Origin: Bacilli bacterium
Lineage (GTDB): Bacteria; Bacillota_I; Bacilli_A; RF39; UBA660
DNA length: 64,000 nt
Assembly (NCBI GenBank): GCA_017435485.1
Contig: JAFSEY010000011.1
Coordinates: forward strand, 20,423 to 84,422
Direction: 5' to 3'
The position numbers and the translations under genes are program-made. Below the pieces are notes generated by a model that was not told the origin of the DNA, made no database searches, and was given only the letters and a program-made list of their open reading frames with translations. Below are positions 26,823 to 36,072 of the stretch, one piece after another. Each line of letters opens with the position of its first letter. Within the stretch, counting starts at the first letter, position 1.

Positions 26823-27733
26823 AAGTAATATCAGAACAAAGAAGAAAAGATTTAGAAGAAGCAATAGAGCTTTATTTATCTGCTTATCAAAAGAAAGATT
26901 TTGTGAACGATGATTATGTTGAATATGCCGGTTATTATCGAATTACTAATGAACCATTTAGTAAATTTTTAGCAAAAGCCAATTTTTCTAATACTTCAAA
27001 AACGCTCAGCGTCTTATCTAGTGGAGATCAAGTATTTGAAATGGTACGAAAAGGAATTAAAAAAATAGATACCTTTGATATAAATAGAATGACTGAGTAT
27101 TTTGCATTAGGTTTTAAAAAACGTGCTATAGAATGTTTATCATACGAACAATTTTTAAGCCTTAACAAATACGATAGGATAGTTACTAAGCATAATAATG
27201 AAAATCTTGAAATAGAAAAATATGTAATTGAAAATATGGAAGAAGAATATAAGTGGTTTTGGCAAGAATTAATAGCTAGCTTAAAAGGTGAAGGTTTTAA
27301 TGTTAGTGTATTTCATTTTGTTATAGATTATCTCTATTTAACAAAATTCCATTATAGTAGAAATCCTTATATGGCAGATAAAGAAAAATATAAAGAATTA
27401 CAACAAAAATTGTTAAAGGCCAAGATAACTTTTCAGCAAGCTGATATAAAAGAACTTCCTAAAAAATTTCAACAATATGACTTGATATATTTATCTAATA
27501 TCTTAGAATATCATGAAGATATTTTTGAAAAATCAGGTTTGCCGCCTGAAGAAGCAATTAAGTTATTAAAAAAAATTTATAATAAAATGTTAAATAATAA
27601 TGGTGAAATCATTTTAACTGATTTAATGGATTGGTTTTATCCATCCTTTGCTGCTGAAAAATTATTTAAAGAAAATCATGAGTTGATCGTTGATGGATCC
27701 GATAGAGGATATATATTAAAAAAGAAAAAATAA
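26816..27733 (+). CDS. Array gene 14: DUF3419/BtaA-like protein
   Basis: 305 residues, class B. MVKVISEQRRKD start, ITNE (43-46), LSSGDQ (67-72), TFDINRMTEYFALGFKKRAI with D88, VIENMEEEYKWFW, SVFHF, IYLSNILEYH. The ribosome site AAGGTAAGGG is in gene 13, and the start lies within its last codons. Ends RGYILKKKK. Confidence 0.85.
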   Translation: MVKVISEQRRKDLEEAIELYLSAYQKKDFVNDDYVEYAGYYRITNEPFSKFLAKANFSNTSKTLSVLSSGDQVFEMVRKGIKKIDTFDINRMTEYFALGFKKRAIECLSYEQFLSLNKYDRIVTKHNNENLEIEKYVIENMEEEYKWFWQELIASLKGEGFNVSVFHFVIDYLYLTKFHYSRNPYMADKEKYKELQQKLLKAKITFQQADIKELPKKFQQYDLIYLSNILEYHEDIFEKSGLPPEEAIKLLKKIYNKMLNNNGEIILTDLMDWFYPSFAAEKLFKENHELIVDGSDRGYILKKKK

Positions 27734-27745
27734 CTAGGAGGAATT

Positions 27746-28639
27746 ATGAATAAACAGCAAAAAAAAGATATTGAAATGACTAAGGACTTTTATCGTAAAT
27801 TAATTCTTAATTATAATATAGGCAATAGCTTTGAAACATATTCTAAAGTTTATTCCTTCACTAATGAAAATCTTGCTAAACTTTATCCTTTGATGCATTT
27901 TGAAAAATATAATAGCGCTCTTACAGTTTTATCAAGTGGAGACCATGCCTTTAATCTAATTTATATGGGAGTTGATAAAGTAGATACATTTGATACAAAT
28001 CGTTTAACGGAATATTATGCATTGGGGTTTAAAAAAACAGCTATCGAATGTTTATCATATCAAGAATTTATGAATATGTTTCAAGGACTATCTAAAATTT
28101 CTAGTGAATATTTTTTAGAAATGATGAAGTTTGTTATTGAGAATATGGATAAAAAATATAAAGAGTTTTTTGGAGAGTTTTATGAATTTATTACAACATT
28201 AAATTATCACAATTATTTAATAAAATTATTTAGAAACGATACAAAAATAGCTGACAGAGATATTAATAATTTATATTTACAATCAGCAAATGCTTATCAA
28301 TTGATGCAACAACGATTAGAAAAAGCTAAAATTACCTTTAAGAAATGTGATGCGAAAAATTTAACACATAATTTTCAAACGTATGACCTTATTGATATGT
28401 CTAATGTTTTAGCTTCAATGAGAAAAATAAGTTTTTATGACGAACAAATTGATCAAAGGATATCAAATATAATTAAATATTTATATAAAAACAATTTGAA
28501 TAATAATGGAACTTTATTAGTAGAATATGGCTATCATGGCATACTTTTTTGTGAGAATATCTTAGCTCATATAAATCTAGGTCAGCAAGCTTTTTACAGA
28601 ACTTCATGTAGTGAAACAAGAGGATTAGTAAAAAAATAA
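27746..28639 (+). CDS. Array gene 15: DUF3419/BtaA-like protein
   Basis: 297 residues, class A among class B neighbours. MNKQQKKD start, FTNE (38-41), LSSGDH (62-67), TFDTNRLTEYYALGFKKTAI with D83, YKEFF in place of Y-x2-FW, and IDMSNVLASM. It resembles gene 19 closely: both start MNKQ and both have a LFR(N/S)DT...D(I)NN/KN(L/I)YL segment near 165-185. AGGAGG precedes ATG 27746. A terminator follows. Confidence 0.85.
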   Translation: MNKQQKKDIEMTKDFYRKLILNYNIGNSFETYSKVYSFTNENLAKLYPLMHFEKYNSALTVLSSGDHAFNLIYMGVDKVDTFDTNRLTEYYALGFKKTAIECLSYQEFMNMFQGLSKISSEYFLEMMKFVIENMDKKYKEFFGEFYEFITTLNYHNYLIKLFRNDTKIADRDINNLYLQSANAYQLMQQRLEKAKITFKKCDAKNLTHNFQTYDLIDMSNVLASMRKISFYDEQIDQRISNIIKYLYKNNLNNNGTLLVEYGYHGILFCENILAHINLGQQAFYRTSCSETRGLVKK

Positions 28640-28688
28640 AAGAAACAAAAATTATAGTAGTTATAAATAATTGGTTGTTTCTTTTTTT
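28638..28688 (+). terminator. Terminator after array gene 15
   Basis: AAAAGAAACAA (28638-28648) pairs with TTGTTTCTTTT (28675-28685), with an AATTAT/ATAATT inner stem, followed by Ts. Confidence 0.82.
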
Positions 28689-28718
28689 ATGTTGGTATAT
28701 AATACAAAACTAACTAGT
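28675..28718 (+). promoter_or_regulatory. Promoter of array genes 16-19, inside the terminator arm
   Basis: TTGTTT (28675-28680) is the first part of the terminator's right arm; 17 bases later TATAAT (28698-28703). TAACTAGT follows at 28711-28718 around the expected start point; the same octamer sits at the same distance in the gene 20 promoter. Confidence 0.75.
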
Positions 28719-28749
28719 GGTCATTTTAAATAAAAAAGGAGAAATAAGA

Positions 28750-29667
28750 ATGACAGCATCAGAACAAAGAGAAAAAGATATAATAGAAGCAACAAATATG
28801 TACTTATATAAAACATCGAAGCTGCACGACGCATATAGCTATGCTTATCGATTTACAAATGAAAATGTTGATAGTATATGGAGTCTTTTTGAATTTAGTG
28901 CTAATGTAAAATTATTAAGCGTCTTATCAAGTGGAGATCAACTATTTGATATGGTTTTAAATGGGATAAAAAATGCAGATACGTTTGATTGCAACAGAAT
29001 CGCTGAATATTATACTTTAGGGTTTAAAAAGGTAGCAATAGAAACCCTGAACTATTATCAGTTTTTAGATTTATTTAATTATGAAAAAAGAAGTAGGAAA
29101 AAATCAAAGATGGAGAATTATGTAATTTCATGTGCTCCAGAAGAATACAAAAACTTTTGGCAGGAATTATTCTATAATTTAAAACAAAGTGGTATTAATT
29201 CAAGTGTCTTTGATTTTGTAAGAGGGGAAAACATTCAAGATGTACTTTTAAACAATAGATGTAATTATCTAAAAACTAATGAAAACTATACAAGTCTTCA
29301 AAAGGCACTAAGAGAATCAAATATAACTTTTAAATATAATGATATTAAAAATATTCCTGAAGGATATGGTAAGTATGATTTTATTTACATATCTAATATC
29401 ATGGATTATTTTAATGATATATTTTCTGAACAATCAGAACTAGACGCCTTATCTAGCACATTAGAATTGCTTCAAAAAATATATGATGTAAATTTAAATA
29501 AGCCTGGAGAAATTCTTTTAACTTATTTTCCTCGAACGTTTATTAATGAAATATTAAATAGAAATAGTTCTGCAAAATTCAGTCCAGTAAAAATAAGTTG
29601 TACTAAAAAGGTGCGATATCCTAATGCAGTAGCTCTAGAAAAAGGAAGAGTTTTATGGAAAAAGTAA
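28750..29667 (+). CDS. Array gene 16: DUF3419/BtaA-like protein
   Basis: 305 residues, class B-like. MTASEQREKD start, FTNE (35-38), LSSGDQ (59-64), TFDCNRIAEYYTLGFKKVAI with D80 (several substitutions in the core), YKNFW, SVFDF, and IYISNIMDYF. ATG 28750 follows AAGGAGA; the upstream in-frame GTG is in the promoter leader. The region AAGGAGAAATAAGAATGACA around the start recurs at gene 18. It overlaps gene 17 by 13 bases. Confidence 0.85.
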   Translation: MTASEQREKDIIEATNMYLYKTSKLHDAYSYAYRFTNENVDSIWSLFEFSANVKLLSVLSSGDQLFDMVLNGIKNADTFDCNRIAEYYTLGFKKVAIETLNYYQFLDLFNYEKRSRKKSKMENYVISCAPEEYKNFWQELFYNLKQSGINSSVFDFVRGENIQDVLLNNRCNYLKTNENYTSLQKALRESNITFKYNDIKNIPEGYGKYDFIYISNIMDYFNDIFSEQSELDALSSTLELLQKIYDVNLNKPGEILLTYFPRTFINEILNRNSSAKFSPVKISCTKKVRYPNAVALEKGRVLWKK

Positions 29668-30575
29668 TTAGTGAACAAAGAAGAAAAGATTTAGAAGCAA
29701 CTACTAAATTATATTTAGAAGGATATTGTAGTAAAGCGTTTGAAATATCTGGAAAATTTATAGAGTACGCTAGCTTTTATCATTTGACTAATGAATCGGT
29801 TGAGACATTTTTAAAAATTGTAACTCTTACACCATCAACCAAAGCGTTAAGTATCTTAGCAAGCGGCGATCAAGTATTTCATTTAGTTCAAAGAGGTCTA
29901 AAAGATATAGATACATTTGATATAAATAGATTAACAGAGTATTATGCATTAGGATTTAAAAAAAGAGCAATCGAATGTTTAAGTTTTGATGATTATAATA
30001 AGCTTTTTGAATATTATAAAGAGCATTATGATAGAACTCATAACCATCAACATTTAGATATAGAACAATATGTAATTGAAAATATGGAAGATGAATACAA
30101 GTGGTTTTGGCAAGAATTGTTTTATAATTTAAAACAACAAGGTTTTAATGCCAGTGTGTTTCACTTTGCAAATAATGCTGATAAATTAAGTTCTATATGC
30201 AGAATCCCTAATTCATATATGAAAGATAAGGACAAATACAAAGAATTACAACAAAAATTAACAAAAGCCAATATAACATTTAAACAATCATCAATTGTAG
30301 ATGTACCAACAAATTTTACAAATAAATACGATTTAATATATTTGTCTAATGTAATGGAATATTATACTGAATTCTTTAGCGGAAACAAAAAGCAAGCTTT
30401 AGATTTACTTAAAAAAATTTATAGTGAAAATTTAAACAAAAATGGCGAAATATTACTAATTGATCTTATTGAAAGATTTATATCTGTGTTGACAGAAGAT
30501 AATTTTTTAAAGGAACACAGATATATAATAGGGCGTGACACAACATATGGATATACTCTAAAAAAGGAGAAATAA
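29655..30575 (+). CDS. Array gene 17: DUF3419/BtaA-like protein
   Basis: 306 residues, class B. MEKVISEQRRKD start, LTNE (44-47), LASGDQ (68-73), TFDINRLTEYYALGFKKRAI with D89, VIENMEDEYKWFW, SVFHF, and IYLSNVMEYY. Start is inside the end of gene 16. It ends YGYTLKKEK and is followed after two bases by gene 18. Confidence 0.86.
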   Translation: MEKVISEQRRKDLEATTKLYLEGYCSKAFEISGKFIEYASFYHLTNESVETFLKIVTLTPSTKALSILASGDQVFHLVQRGLKDIDTFDINRLTEYYALGFKKRAIECLSFDDYNKLFEYYKEHYDRTHNHQHLDIEQYVIENMEDEYKWFWQELFYNLKQQGFNASVFHFANNADKLSSICRIPNSYMKDKDKYKELQQKLTKANITFKQSSIVDVPTNFTNKYDLIYLSNVMEYYTEFFSGNKKQALDLLKKIYSENLNKNGEILLIDLIERFISVLTEDNFLKEHRYIIGRDTTYGYTLKKEK

Positions 30576-30577
30576 GA

Positions 30578-31474
30578 ATGACAGTATCAGAACAAAGAAG
30601 AAAAGATTTAGAAGAAGCATTAAAATTAAGTGGCAAAAAAATTAAAGAAGTTACTGATTTTAAGGAATATAATATCTTTTTTGGCCTAACTAATGAGTAT
30701 CTACAAGATTTATGGAGTCGATTCCGCATTTCTGGTGAAACAGGTTTATCGGTATTAGCAAGTGGAGACCAAATGTTAAACTTAATTTATAAGGGTGTTT
30801 CTAAAATAGATACATTTGATATAAATAGATTAACAGAATATTATGCAATAGGTTTTAAAAAACGTGCTATAGAATGTTTGAGTTATGAACAATTTATAAA
30901 ACTTTTTGATTATTATGATAGAAATACAGCACCTTACTATTTTTTAAATCCTGAACTCGAAAAATATGTTATAGAAAATATGGAAGAGGAATACAAAAGG
31001 TTTTGGCAAGAATTTTTATATAGATCTAAAGAGTTGAATCCAACTAAACCAAATTCAATATTCATATTAGCCCAAAAATCAGAGCTAAAATGGGTTAAAT
31101 CAAATCATAGTAATATATACATGAATAATATAAAAAACTACCAAAAGCTTCAACAAAATCTATTGGATGCTAAAATAACATTTCAGCAAATGAATATTTT
31201 AGACATATCACCAAATATGGGGAAATACGATACAATATTTTTATCTAATATTTTTGATTATTATGAAGATATGTTTGATGAAAACCCATTTGATGAGGCA
31301 CTTAAATTGGCTAAAAGTATCTATGAAAATAATCTGCAAGATGGCGGTCAATTAATATTTATCCACCTGTTTTCTCGCTTTTTAAGTCGCCTAATGGATG
31401 AAAATTATGTTGAAGATACAAGGCTATATGATTTAGCTCTAGGATGGAAAAAGCCTAGAAGTAGAAAAAGATAG
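30578..31474 (+). CDS. Array gene 18: DUF3419/BtaA-like protein
   Basis: 298 residues, class B with a shorter N-terminal helix. LTNE (37-40), LASGDQ (60-65), TFDINRLTEYYAIGFKKRAI with D81, VIENMEEEYKRFW, then SIFIL in place of SVFHF, and IFLSNIFDYY. AAGGAGA precedes ATG 30578. It ends in a basic KKPRSRKR tail. Confidence 0.85.
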   Translation: MTVSEQRRKDLEEALKLSGKKIKEVTDFKEYNIFFGLTNEYLQDLWSRFRISGETGLSVLASGDQMLNLIYKGVSKIDTFDINRLTEYYAIGFKKRAIECLSYEQFIKLFDYYDRNTAPYYFLNPELEKYVIENMEEEYKRFWQEFLYRSKELNPTKPNSIFILAQKSELKWVKSNHSNIYMNNIKNYQKLQQNLLDAKITFQQMNILDISPNMGKYDTIFLSNIFDYYEDMFDENPFDEALKLAKSIYENNLQDGGQLIFIHLFSRFLSRLMDENYVEDTRLYDLALGWKKPRSRKR

Positions 31475-31485
31475 AGATGATAAAT

Positions 31486-32373
31486 ATGAATAAACAAAGA
31501 GAAAAAGATTTGGAACAAACAATTAAGCTTTATGATGAGTTACAATCAGATTACTATTTAGGAATTGATTTTGAAGAATATTCTAAAATATATTCTTTTA
31601 CAAACGAATATTTAGCTAATATGTTCTTACAAATGAATTTGTCGTGTAAGAAAAATGCTTTAACTGTATTATCAAGTGGCGATCATGCTTTTAATTTAAT
31701 TTATATGGGTATTGAAAACATTGATACATTTGATTCGAATCGCTTAACTGAATACTATGCGCTGGGTTTAAAAAAGACAGCTATCCAATGCTTAAATTAT
31801 AATGAATTTATGAAATTATTTTCTGGAAAAATAGAACGAAAACAAATTGAACTGCTTAATTATGTGATTCAAAATATGGAACCAGAATATCGTAATTATT
31901 TTGAAACATTAATTGCATACTTTAAAAAATATTCTTTTGACTATGTAATTCATTTATTTAGAAGCGATACTGATATAAGTCAAAAAGATATAAAAAACAT
32001 CTATCTTCGTTCCGATGTTAATTATCACAAAATGCAAAAAAGATTAGCTGAAGCCACTATTAGTTTTAAACATTGTGATGTGTTAAATATTCCAAAAGAT
32101 TTTGGAAAGTATGATTTAGTAGAACTATCCAATATTTTAGGAGTAAGCGTGAACAGAAACTGGCTGCAGAAAAAAAGAGTTTCTGATTTGCTTTGTCAAA
32201 TTTATAATAATAATTTAAACGAACATGGAGAATTGCTATTTGATTATTCATGGGGAAATGATTTTAGAACAGTAGGGGCATGTAGTGATATTTATGATAA
32301 TGTTAGCTATGCAAATAAAAAAGAATATGCATATATGAACGATCTTATAAGAAGCTTAAAAAAACAACTATAG
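31486..32373 (+). CDS. Array gene 19: DUF3419/BtaA-like protein
   Basis: 295 residues, class A, near relative of gene 15. FTNE (38-41), LSSGDH (62-67), TFDSNRLTEYYALGLKKTAI with D83, YRNYF instead of FW, and VELSNILGVS. I start it at ATG 31486 after GAGATGAT; ATG 31477 overlaps that site. Its TAG stop is in the loop of the terminator that ends the group. Confidence 0.84.
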   Translation: MNKQREKDLEQTIKLYDELQSDYYLGIDFEEYSKIYSFTNEYLANMFLQMNLSCKKNALTVLSSGDHAFNLIYMGIENIDTFDSNRLTEYYALGLKKTAIQCLNYNEFMKLFSGKIERKQIELLNYVIQNMEPEYRNYFETLIAYFKKYSFDYVIHLFRSDTDISQKDIKNIYLRSDVNYHKMQKRLAEATISFKHCDVLNIPKDFGKYDLVELSNILGVSVNRNWLQKKRVSDLLCQIYNNNLNEHGELLFDYSWGNDFRTVGACSDIYDNVSYANKKEYAYMNDLIRSLKKQL

Positions 32374-32385
32374 GTTGTTTTTTTT
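32358..32385 (+). terminator. Terminator after array gene 19
   Basis: A-rich AAAACAAC (32361-32368) pairs with GTTGTTTT (32374-32381) around the loop TATAG that contains the stop codon; a T-run follows. Confidence 0.85.
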
Positions 32386-32418
32386 ATTATTTTATTATAA
32401 AATACAAACTTAACTAGT
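32375..32418 (+). promoter_or_regulatory. Promoter of array genes 20-24, inside the terminator arm
   Basis: TTGTTT (32375-32380) in the terminator arm, 17 bases, TAAAAT (32398-32403), then TAACTAGT at 32411-32418. Same design and spacing as at 28675-28718. Confidence 0.72.
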
Positions 32419-32431
32419 AAGGGGTATCTTT

Positions 32432-33319
32432 ATGAGAAGTTTAGAAGAACAAAGATTAGAAGATTTAAGACAAATTAAAGATAGAATTAAAACTGGTATT
32501 ATATCATACGATTTCGAAGAATATGCCGCTTTCTATAACTTTTCTAATGAACATATAAATAAAAAATATTCCCAAATTGATTTTACAAATTATCATACGG
32601 CATTAACCGTTTTATCAAGTGGAGACCATGCCTTTAATGCAATATATCAGGGAATTGATAACGTTGATACTTTTGATGTGAATCGTTTAACAGAGTATTA
32701 TGCCCTAGGCTTTAAAAAAAGAGCCATAGAGTGTTTAACTTTTGAACAATTCTGTACGTTGTATAGTAAAAGAGATCGAATGGATTTAGAAGATGAAGTT
32801 ATTAAAAATATGGATGATGAATATAAAAAATTTTGGGAAGCTTATAAATATGAACTGAAATGTTTGGGAGAAGAGATTCCAACTGTGCTATATTGGACTA
32901 AGGCAATAATGTATCCTCATGGACATGATTACAATGCTTATTTGAATGATGAACAAACATATAAACATTTACAAAAACGATTAGAAGTTGCTAAAATAAG
33001 TTTTGCTCAAGCCAATATAACCGAATTACCTTCAAAATTTGGAACTTATGATTTTATTGAACTTTCTAATATATTAACTTATCAGCACAAAATTTTCTCT
33101 CATAATGTAAAAAAGAATACCACAAAATTAGTTACAGATATATATGACCATAATTTGAATGGTTTTGGTACAATGCTTTACCAAACTGGAGGAACTATAG
33201 TTGGAGATAATCCGTTAGCTCTTTATGTACCTAGACGCCTTAAAAGAGCTAAAAAAATTTTTGATAAAAACAATTCTGAAGATTGGATATATGGCCTTCA
33301 AAAAGGAGGCAGAAAATGA
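32432..33319 (+). CDS. Array gene 20: DUF3419/BtaA-like protein
   Basis: 295 residues. FSNE (37-40) replaces TNE. LSSGDH (61-66), TFDVNRLTEYYALGFKKRAI with D82, YKKFW, VLYW, and IELSNILTYQ. The core mixes class A (SGDH) and class B (KKRAIECL) features. AAGGGG precedes ATG 32432. It is the tandem sister of gene 21, with which it overlaps by ATGA, and both end YGLQKGG(R)K. Confidence 0.86.
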   Translation: MRSLEEQRLEDLRQIKDRIKTGIISYDFEEYAAFYNFSNEHINKKYSQIDFTNYHTALTVLSSGDHAFNAIYQGIDNVDTFDVNRLTEYYALGFKKRAIECLTFEQFCTLYSKRDRMDLEDEVIKNMDDEYKKFWEAYKYELKCLGEEIPTVLYWTKAIMYPHGHDYNAYLNDEQTYKHLQKRLEVAKISFAQANITELPSKFGTYDFIELSNILTYQHKIFSHNVKKNTTKLVTDIYDHNLNGFGTMLYQTGGTIVGDNPLALYVPRRLKRAKKIFDKNNSEDWIYGLQKGGRK

Positions 33320-34200
33320 ATTTGAAAAAACAAAGATTAAAAGATCTGCGACAATTAAAAGAAATTATTAAACAGAATGGTTTAACACATAACTTTGAAG
33401 AATATGCTGCTTTTTATTATTTTTCGAATGAACAAATTAATCGCATATTTTCGCAAATCAATTTTGAAAAATATCATACCATGTTAAGTGTCTTATCAAG
33501 TGGAGACCATGCTTTTAATGCCATTTATCACGGGATAGATGTAGTAGATACATTTGATGTGAATCGAATGACTGAATATTATGCTTTAGGTTTTAAAAAA
33601 AGAGCAATCGAATGTTTAAACTTTGAACAATTTTGTTTATTGTATACTTTAAATGGACGAGATAAAAAATTATTGGATTTGGAAGATGAAGTAATAAACA
33701 ATATGGATCAGGAGTATAAGAAGTTTTGGAAAACTTATAAATATAAAATGAAAGAACAAAGAAAATCAGGCCAAAGTGTATTATATTGGAACAAGGAAGA
33801 GTCTTGGCCAGAAGGCGGACATTATAATGCTTATCTAGATTCTGAACAAGCTTATAAATATTTACAAAAGAGATTAGAAAGTGCTAAAATAACGTTTACC
33901 CACGCAAATATAACAGAATTGCCAACAAAATTTAAAGCATATGATTTTGTTGAATTATCTAATATTCTATCGTATAGAGAAGATATTTATGAAAAAAAAG
34001 CGGAGTATTATACAAGTAAATTAATAGGTGATATTTACAATAATAATTTAAAAAGTAACGGAATAATGATATATCAAACTAGAGGACTTGATCCATTGAG
34101 TCCATTGTTTGCTCCTATGCAACTAAAAAGGGCGAGAAAAACTTTTGCTGAAAGTGATGGATGGTTGTGCGTATATGGCCTTCAGAAAGGAGGTAAATAA
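33316..34200 (+). CDS. Array gene 21: DUF3419/BtaA-like protein
   Basis: 294 residues; sister of gene 20 by SNE (38-40), LSSGDHAFNAIY, TFDVNRMTEYYALGFKKRAI (D81), VLYW, HYNAYLxxEQxYK and AxITELPxKF. IELSN becomes VELSN. ATG 33316 follows AAAAGGAGG in gene 20; an in-frame start further up lacks a site. The pair looks like a recent local duplication that has since diverged. Confidence 0.86.
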   Translation: MNLKKQRLKDLRQLKEIIKQNGLTHNFEEYAAFYYFSNEQINRIFSQINFEKYHTMLSVLSSGDHAFNAIYHGIDVVDTFDVNRMTEYYALGFKKRAIECLNFEQFCLLYTLNGRDKKLLDLEDEVINNMDQEYKKFWKTYKYKMKEQRKSGQSVLYWNKEESWPEGGHYNAYLDSEQAYKYLQKRLESAKITFTHANITELPTKFKAYDFVELSNILSYREDIYEKKAEYYTSKLIGDIYNNNLKSNGIMIYQTRGLDPLSPLFAPMQLKRARKTFAESDGWLCVYGLQKGGK

Positions 34201-35123
34201 TGATAATACCAGAACAACGAAGAAAAGATTTAGCGTGTACATTAGAACTATATAAAAGATTATATAGTGACTTTGAAGAATTAAGAACAAAAGATTTTAA
34301 AGAATATAATGTATTATATATGATGACAAATGAACAATTAAATGATATTTGGCATAAAAGAAAACAACTTGGAAACTGTAATGCTTTAAGTGTGTTAGCA
34401 AGTGGAGATCAAGCATTTAATTTGATAAATAAAGGTGTTTTATCAATAGATACTTATGATATAAATCGTTTGACAGAGTACTATGCCTTAGGGTTTAAAA
34501 AAACAGCAATAGAAACTTTATCTTTTATGGATTTTTTAAATTTGTTTGATCGTTATGATTTAGAATGGAACTCTGACCTTGAACGTGAAGTAATTAAAAA
34601 TATGCCGGATGAATATCGTTGGTTTTGGCAAGAATTTTTATATTCAGCAAAAGATATAAAACGAAATCCTAGCATATTTGATTTGGTAGGTGGTTGTGGT
34701 ATTATAGATCAAATATTATGTGATCGGAAAAACAATTATTTGTTAGATGAAAATGAATATAAGCTGTTACAAGAAAATATGAAAAAAGCCAAAATAACTT
34801 TTAGCTGTTGTGATATAAAAGAAATCCCAAAATCATTTGGTCAATACAATATTATCTATCTTTCTAATATTTTAGATTACTATAAACAAATTTTTAGAGG
34901 AAAGCATTCTTTACAAAAAGCCTATAAATTATTGACAACTATTTATATGAAGAATTTAAAAGATTCCGGAGAAATATTTTTAACAAATTTAACAGGAGAT
35001 TTTAGAACGAAATTATTTTTGGATAATCCTGAAATACCTCAAAATAAATATTATGATTATTTAAATGAATTGATAGCTACAGGAATTCCTAAGGGAAAAG
35101 CTTTGTTAAAAACTAAAAAATAG
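34200..35123 (+). CDS. Array gene 22: DUF3419/BtaA-like protein
   Basis: 307 residues, class B. MIIPEQRRKD start, MTNE (42-45), LASGDQ (66-71), TYDINRLTEYYALGFKKTAI with D87 (F replaced by Y), YRWFW, SIFDL, IYLSNILDYY. The start overlaps the gene 21 stop (TAATG) with AGGAGG upstream. Ends ALLKTKK. Confidence 0.85.
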   Translation: MIIPEQRRKDLACTLELYKRLYSDFEELRTKDFKEYNVLYMMTNEQLNDIWHKRKQLGNCNALSVLASGDQAFNLINKGVLSIDTYDINRLTEYYALGFKKTAIETLSFMDFLNLFDRYDLEWNSDLEREVIKNMPDEYRWFWQEFLYSAKDIKRNPSIFDLVGGCGIIDQILCDRKNNYLLDENEYKLLQENMKKAKITFSCCDIKEIPKSFGQYNIIYLSNILDYYKQIFRGKHSLQKAYKLLTTIYMKNLKDSGEIFLTNLTGDFRTKLFLDNPEIPQNKYYDYLNELIATGIPKGKALLKTKK

Positions 35124-35132
35124 GTGATGTAA

Positions 35133-36071
35133 ATGACAATACCAGATCAAAGAAAAATAGATTTACAAAAGGCTATAGAAGTTTATATGCGCAAATTAAG
35201 AAGAAATAATCCAAACGTAGATGGTGGAGAGTATGGATTATATTATCGCTTTACTAATGAACCCTTAGCCAACTTTATTAATAAGATAAATGTTTCTGCG
35301 AATACTGAGGTGCTTACTGTGCTAGCTAGTGGAGACCAAGCATTTAATTTTATCCAAGCAGGAGCAAATCACATAGATACATTTGACATTAATCGCTTAA
35401 CAGAATATTTTGCCCTTGGTTTTAAAAAGACGGCCATTCAAGTATTAAATTATGAACGATTTTTAAATTTATTTAATTATAATAGTTTAAAACCCCAAAA
35501 TGCCCCTGACTTAGAATTAGAAAAAAGTATCATAGAATCATGCCCAGAGGAATACAAGTGGTTTTGGCAAGAATTTACGCGTATTTTAAAAGATAATAAC
35601 TTAAATCCCAGTGTATTTGAAATATCTGATGGATTTCATTCTAATATCGTGAAAAAACATCACTTTAATAGATATACGAATAATGAGGAAAATTACAAAT
35701 TGTTACAAAAGCGATTGTTAGAAACAACTATATCATTTCAGCCTTTAGACTTAGCAGATGTATCTAAAGCAATAACACTAAAATATGACTATGTATTTAT
35801 ATCCAATATTTTAGATGCTTATGCTACCCATGTTTCTAATAATATGCCTGATTCTTTAAAAGTGGCATTGAAAATATTTTTAGATATTTATCGCCATAAT
35901 GTAAAAAGAAATGGAGAATTAGCATTTTCAACGTTTGATTTTGGTGGATTTGGTGATGAATTTATCGATATGTATAATTCGTTAGATAATAAAAATGGTG
36001 AAAAAGTTATGTATCCGGGTGAAGTACCTCTGATATTTGGTTTGCGTAAAAGTAAAGGGGTAAAAAGATAA
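35133..36071 (+). CDS. Array gene 23: DUF3419/BtaA-like protein
   Basis: 312 residues, class B. MTIPDQRKID start, FTNE (40-43), LASGDQ (64-69), TFDINRLTEYFALGFKKTAI with D85, YKWFW, SVFEI, and VFISNILDAY. AGGTGATG precedes ATG 35133. Ends FGLRKSKGVKR. One base separates it from gene 24. Confidence 0.85.
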   Translation: MTIPDQRKIDLQKAIEVYMRKLRRNNPNVDGGEYGLYYRFTNEPLANFINKINVSANTEVLTVLASGDQAFNFIQAGANHIDTFDINRLTEYFALGFKKTAIQVLNYERFLNLFNYNSLKPQNAPDLELEKSIIESCPEEYKWFWQEFTRILKDNNLNPSVFEISDGFHSNIVKKHHFNRYTNNEENYKLLQKRLLETTISFQPLDLADVSKAITLKYDYVFISNILDAYATHVSNNMPDSLKVALKIFLDIYRHNVKRNGELAFSTFDFGGFGDEFIDMYNSLDNKNGEKVMYPGEVPLIFGLRKSKGVKR

Positions 36072-36072
36072 A

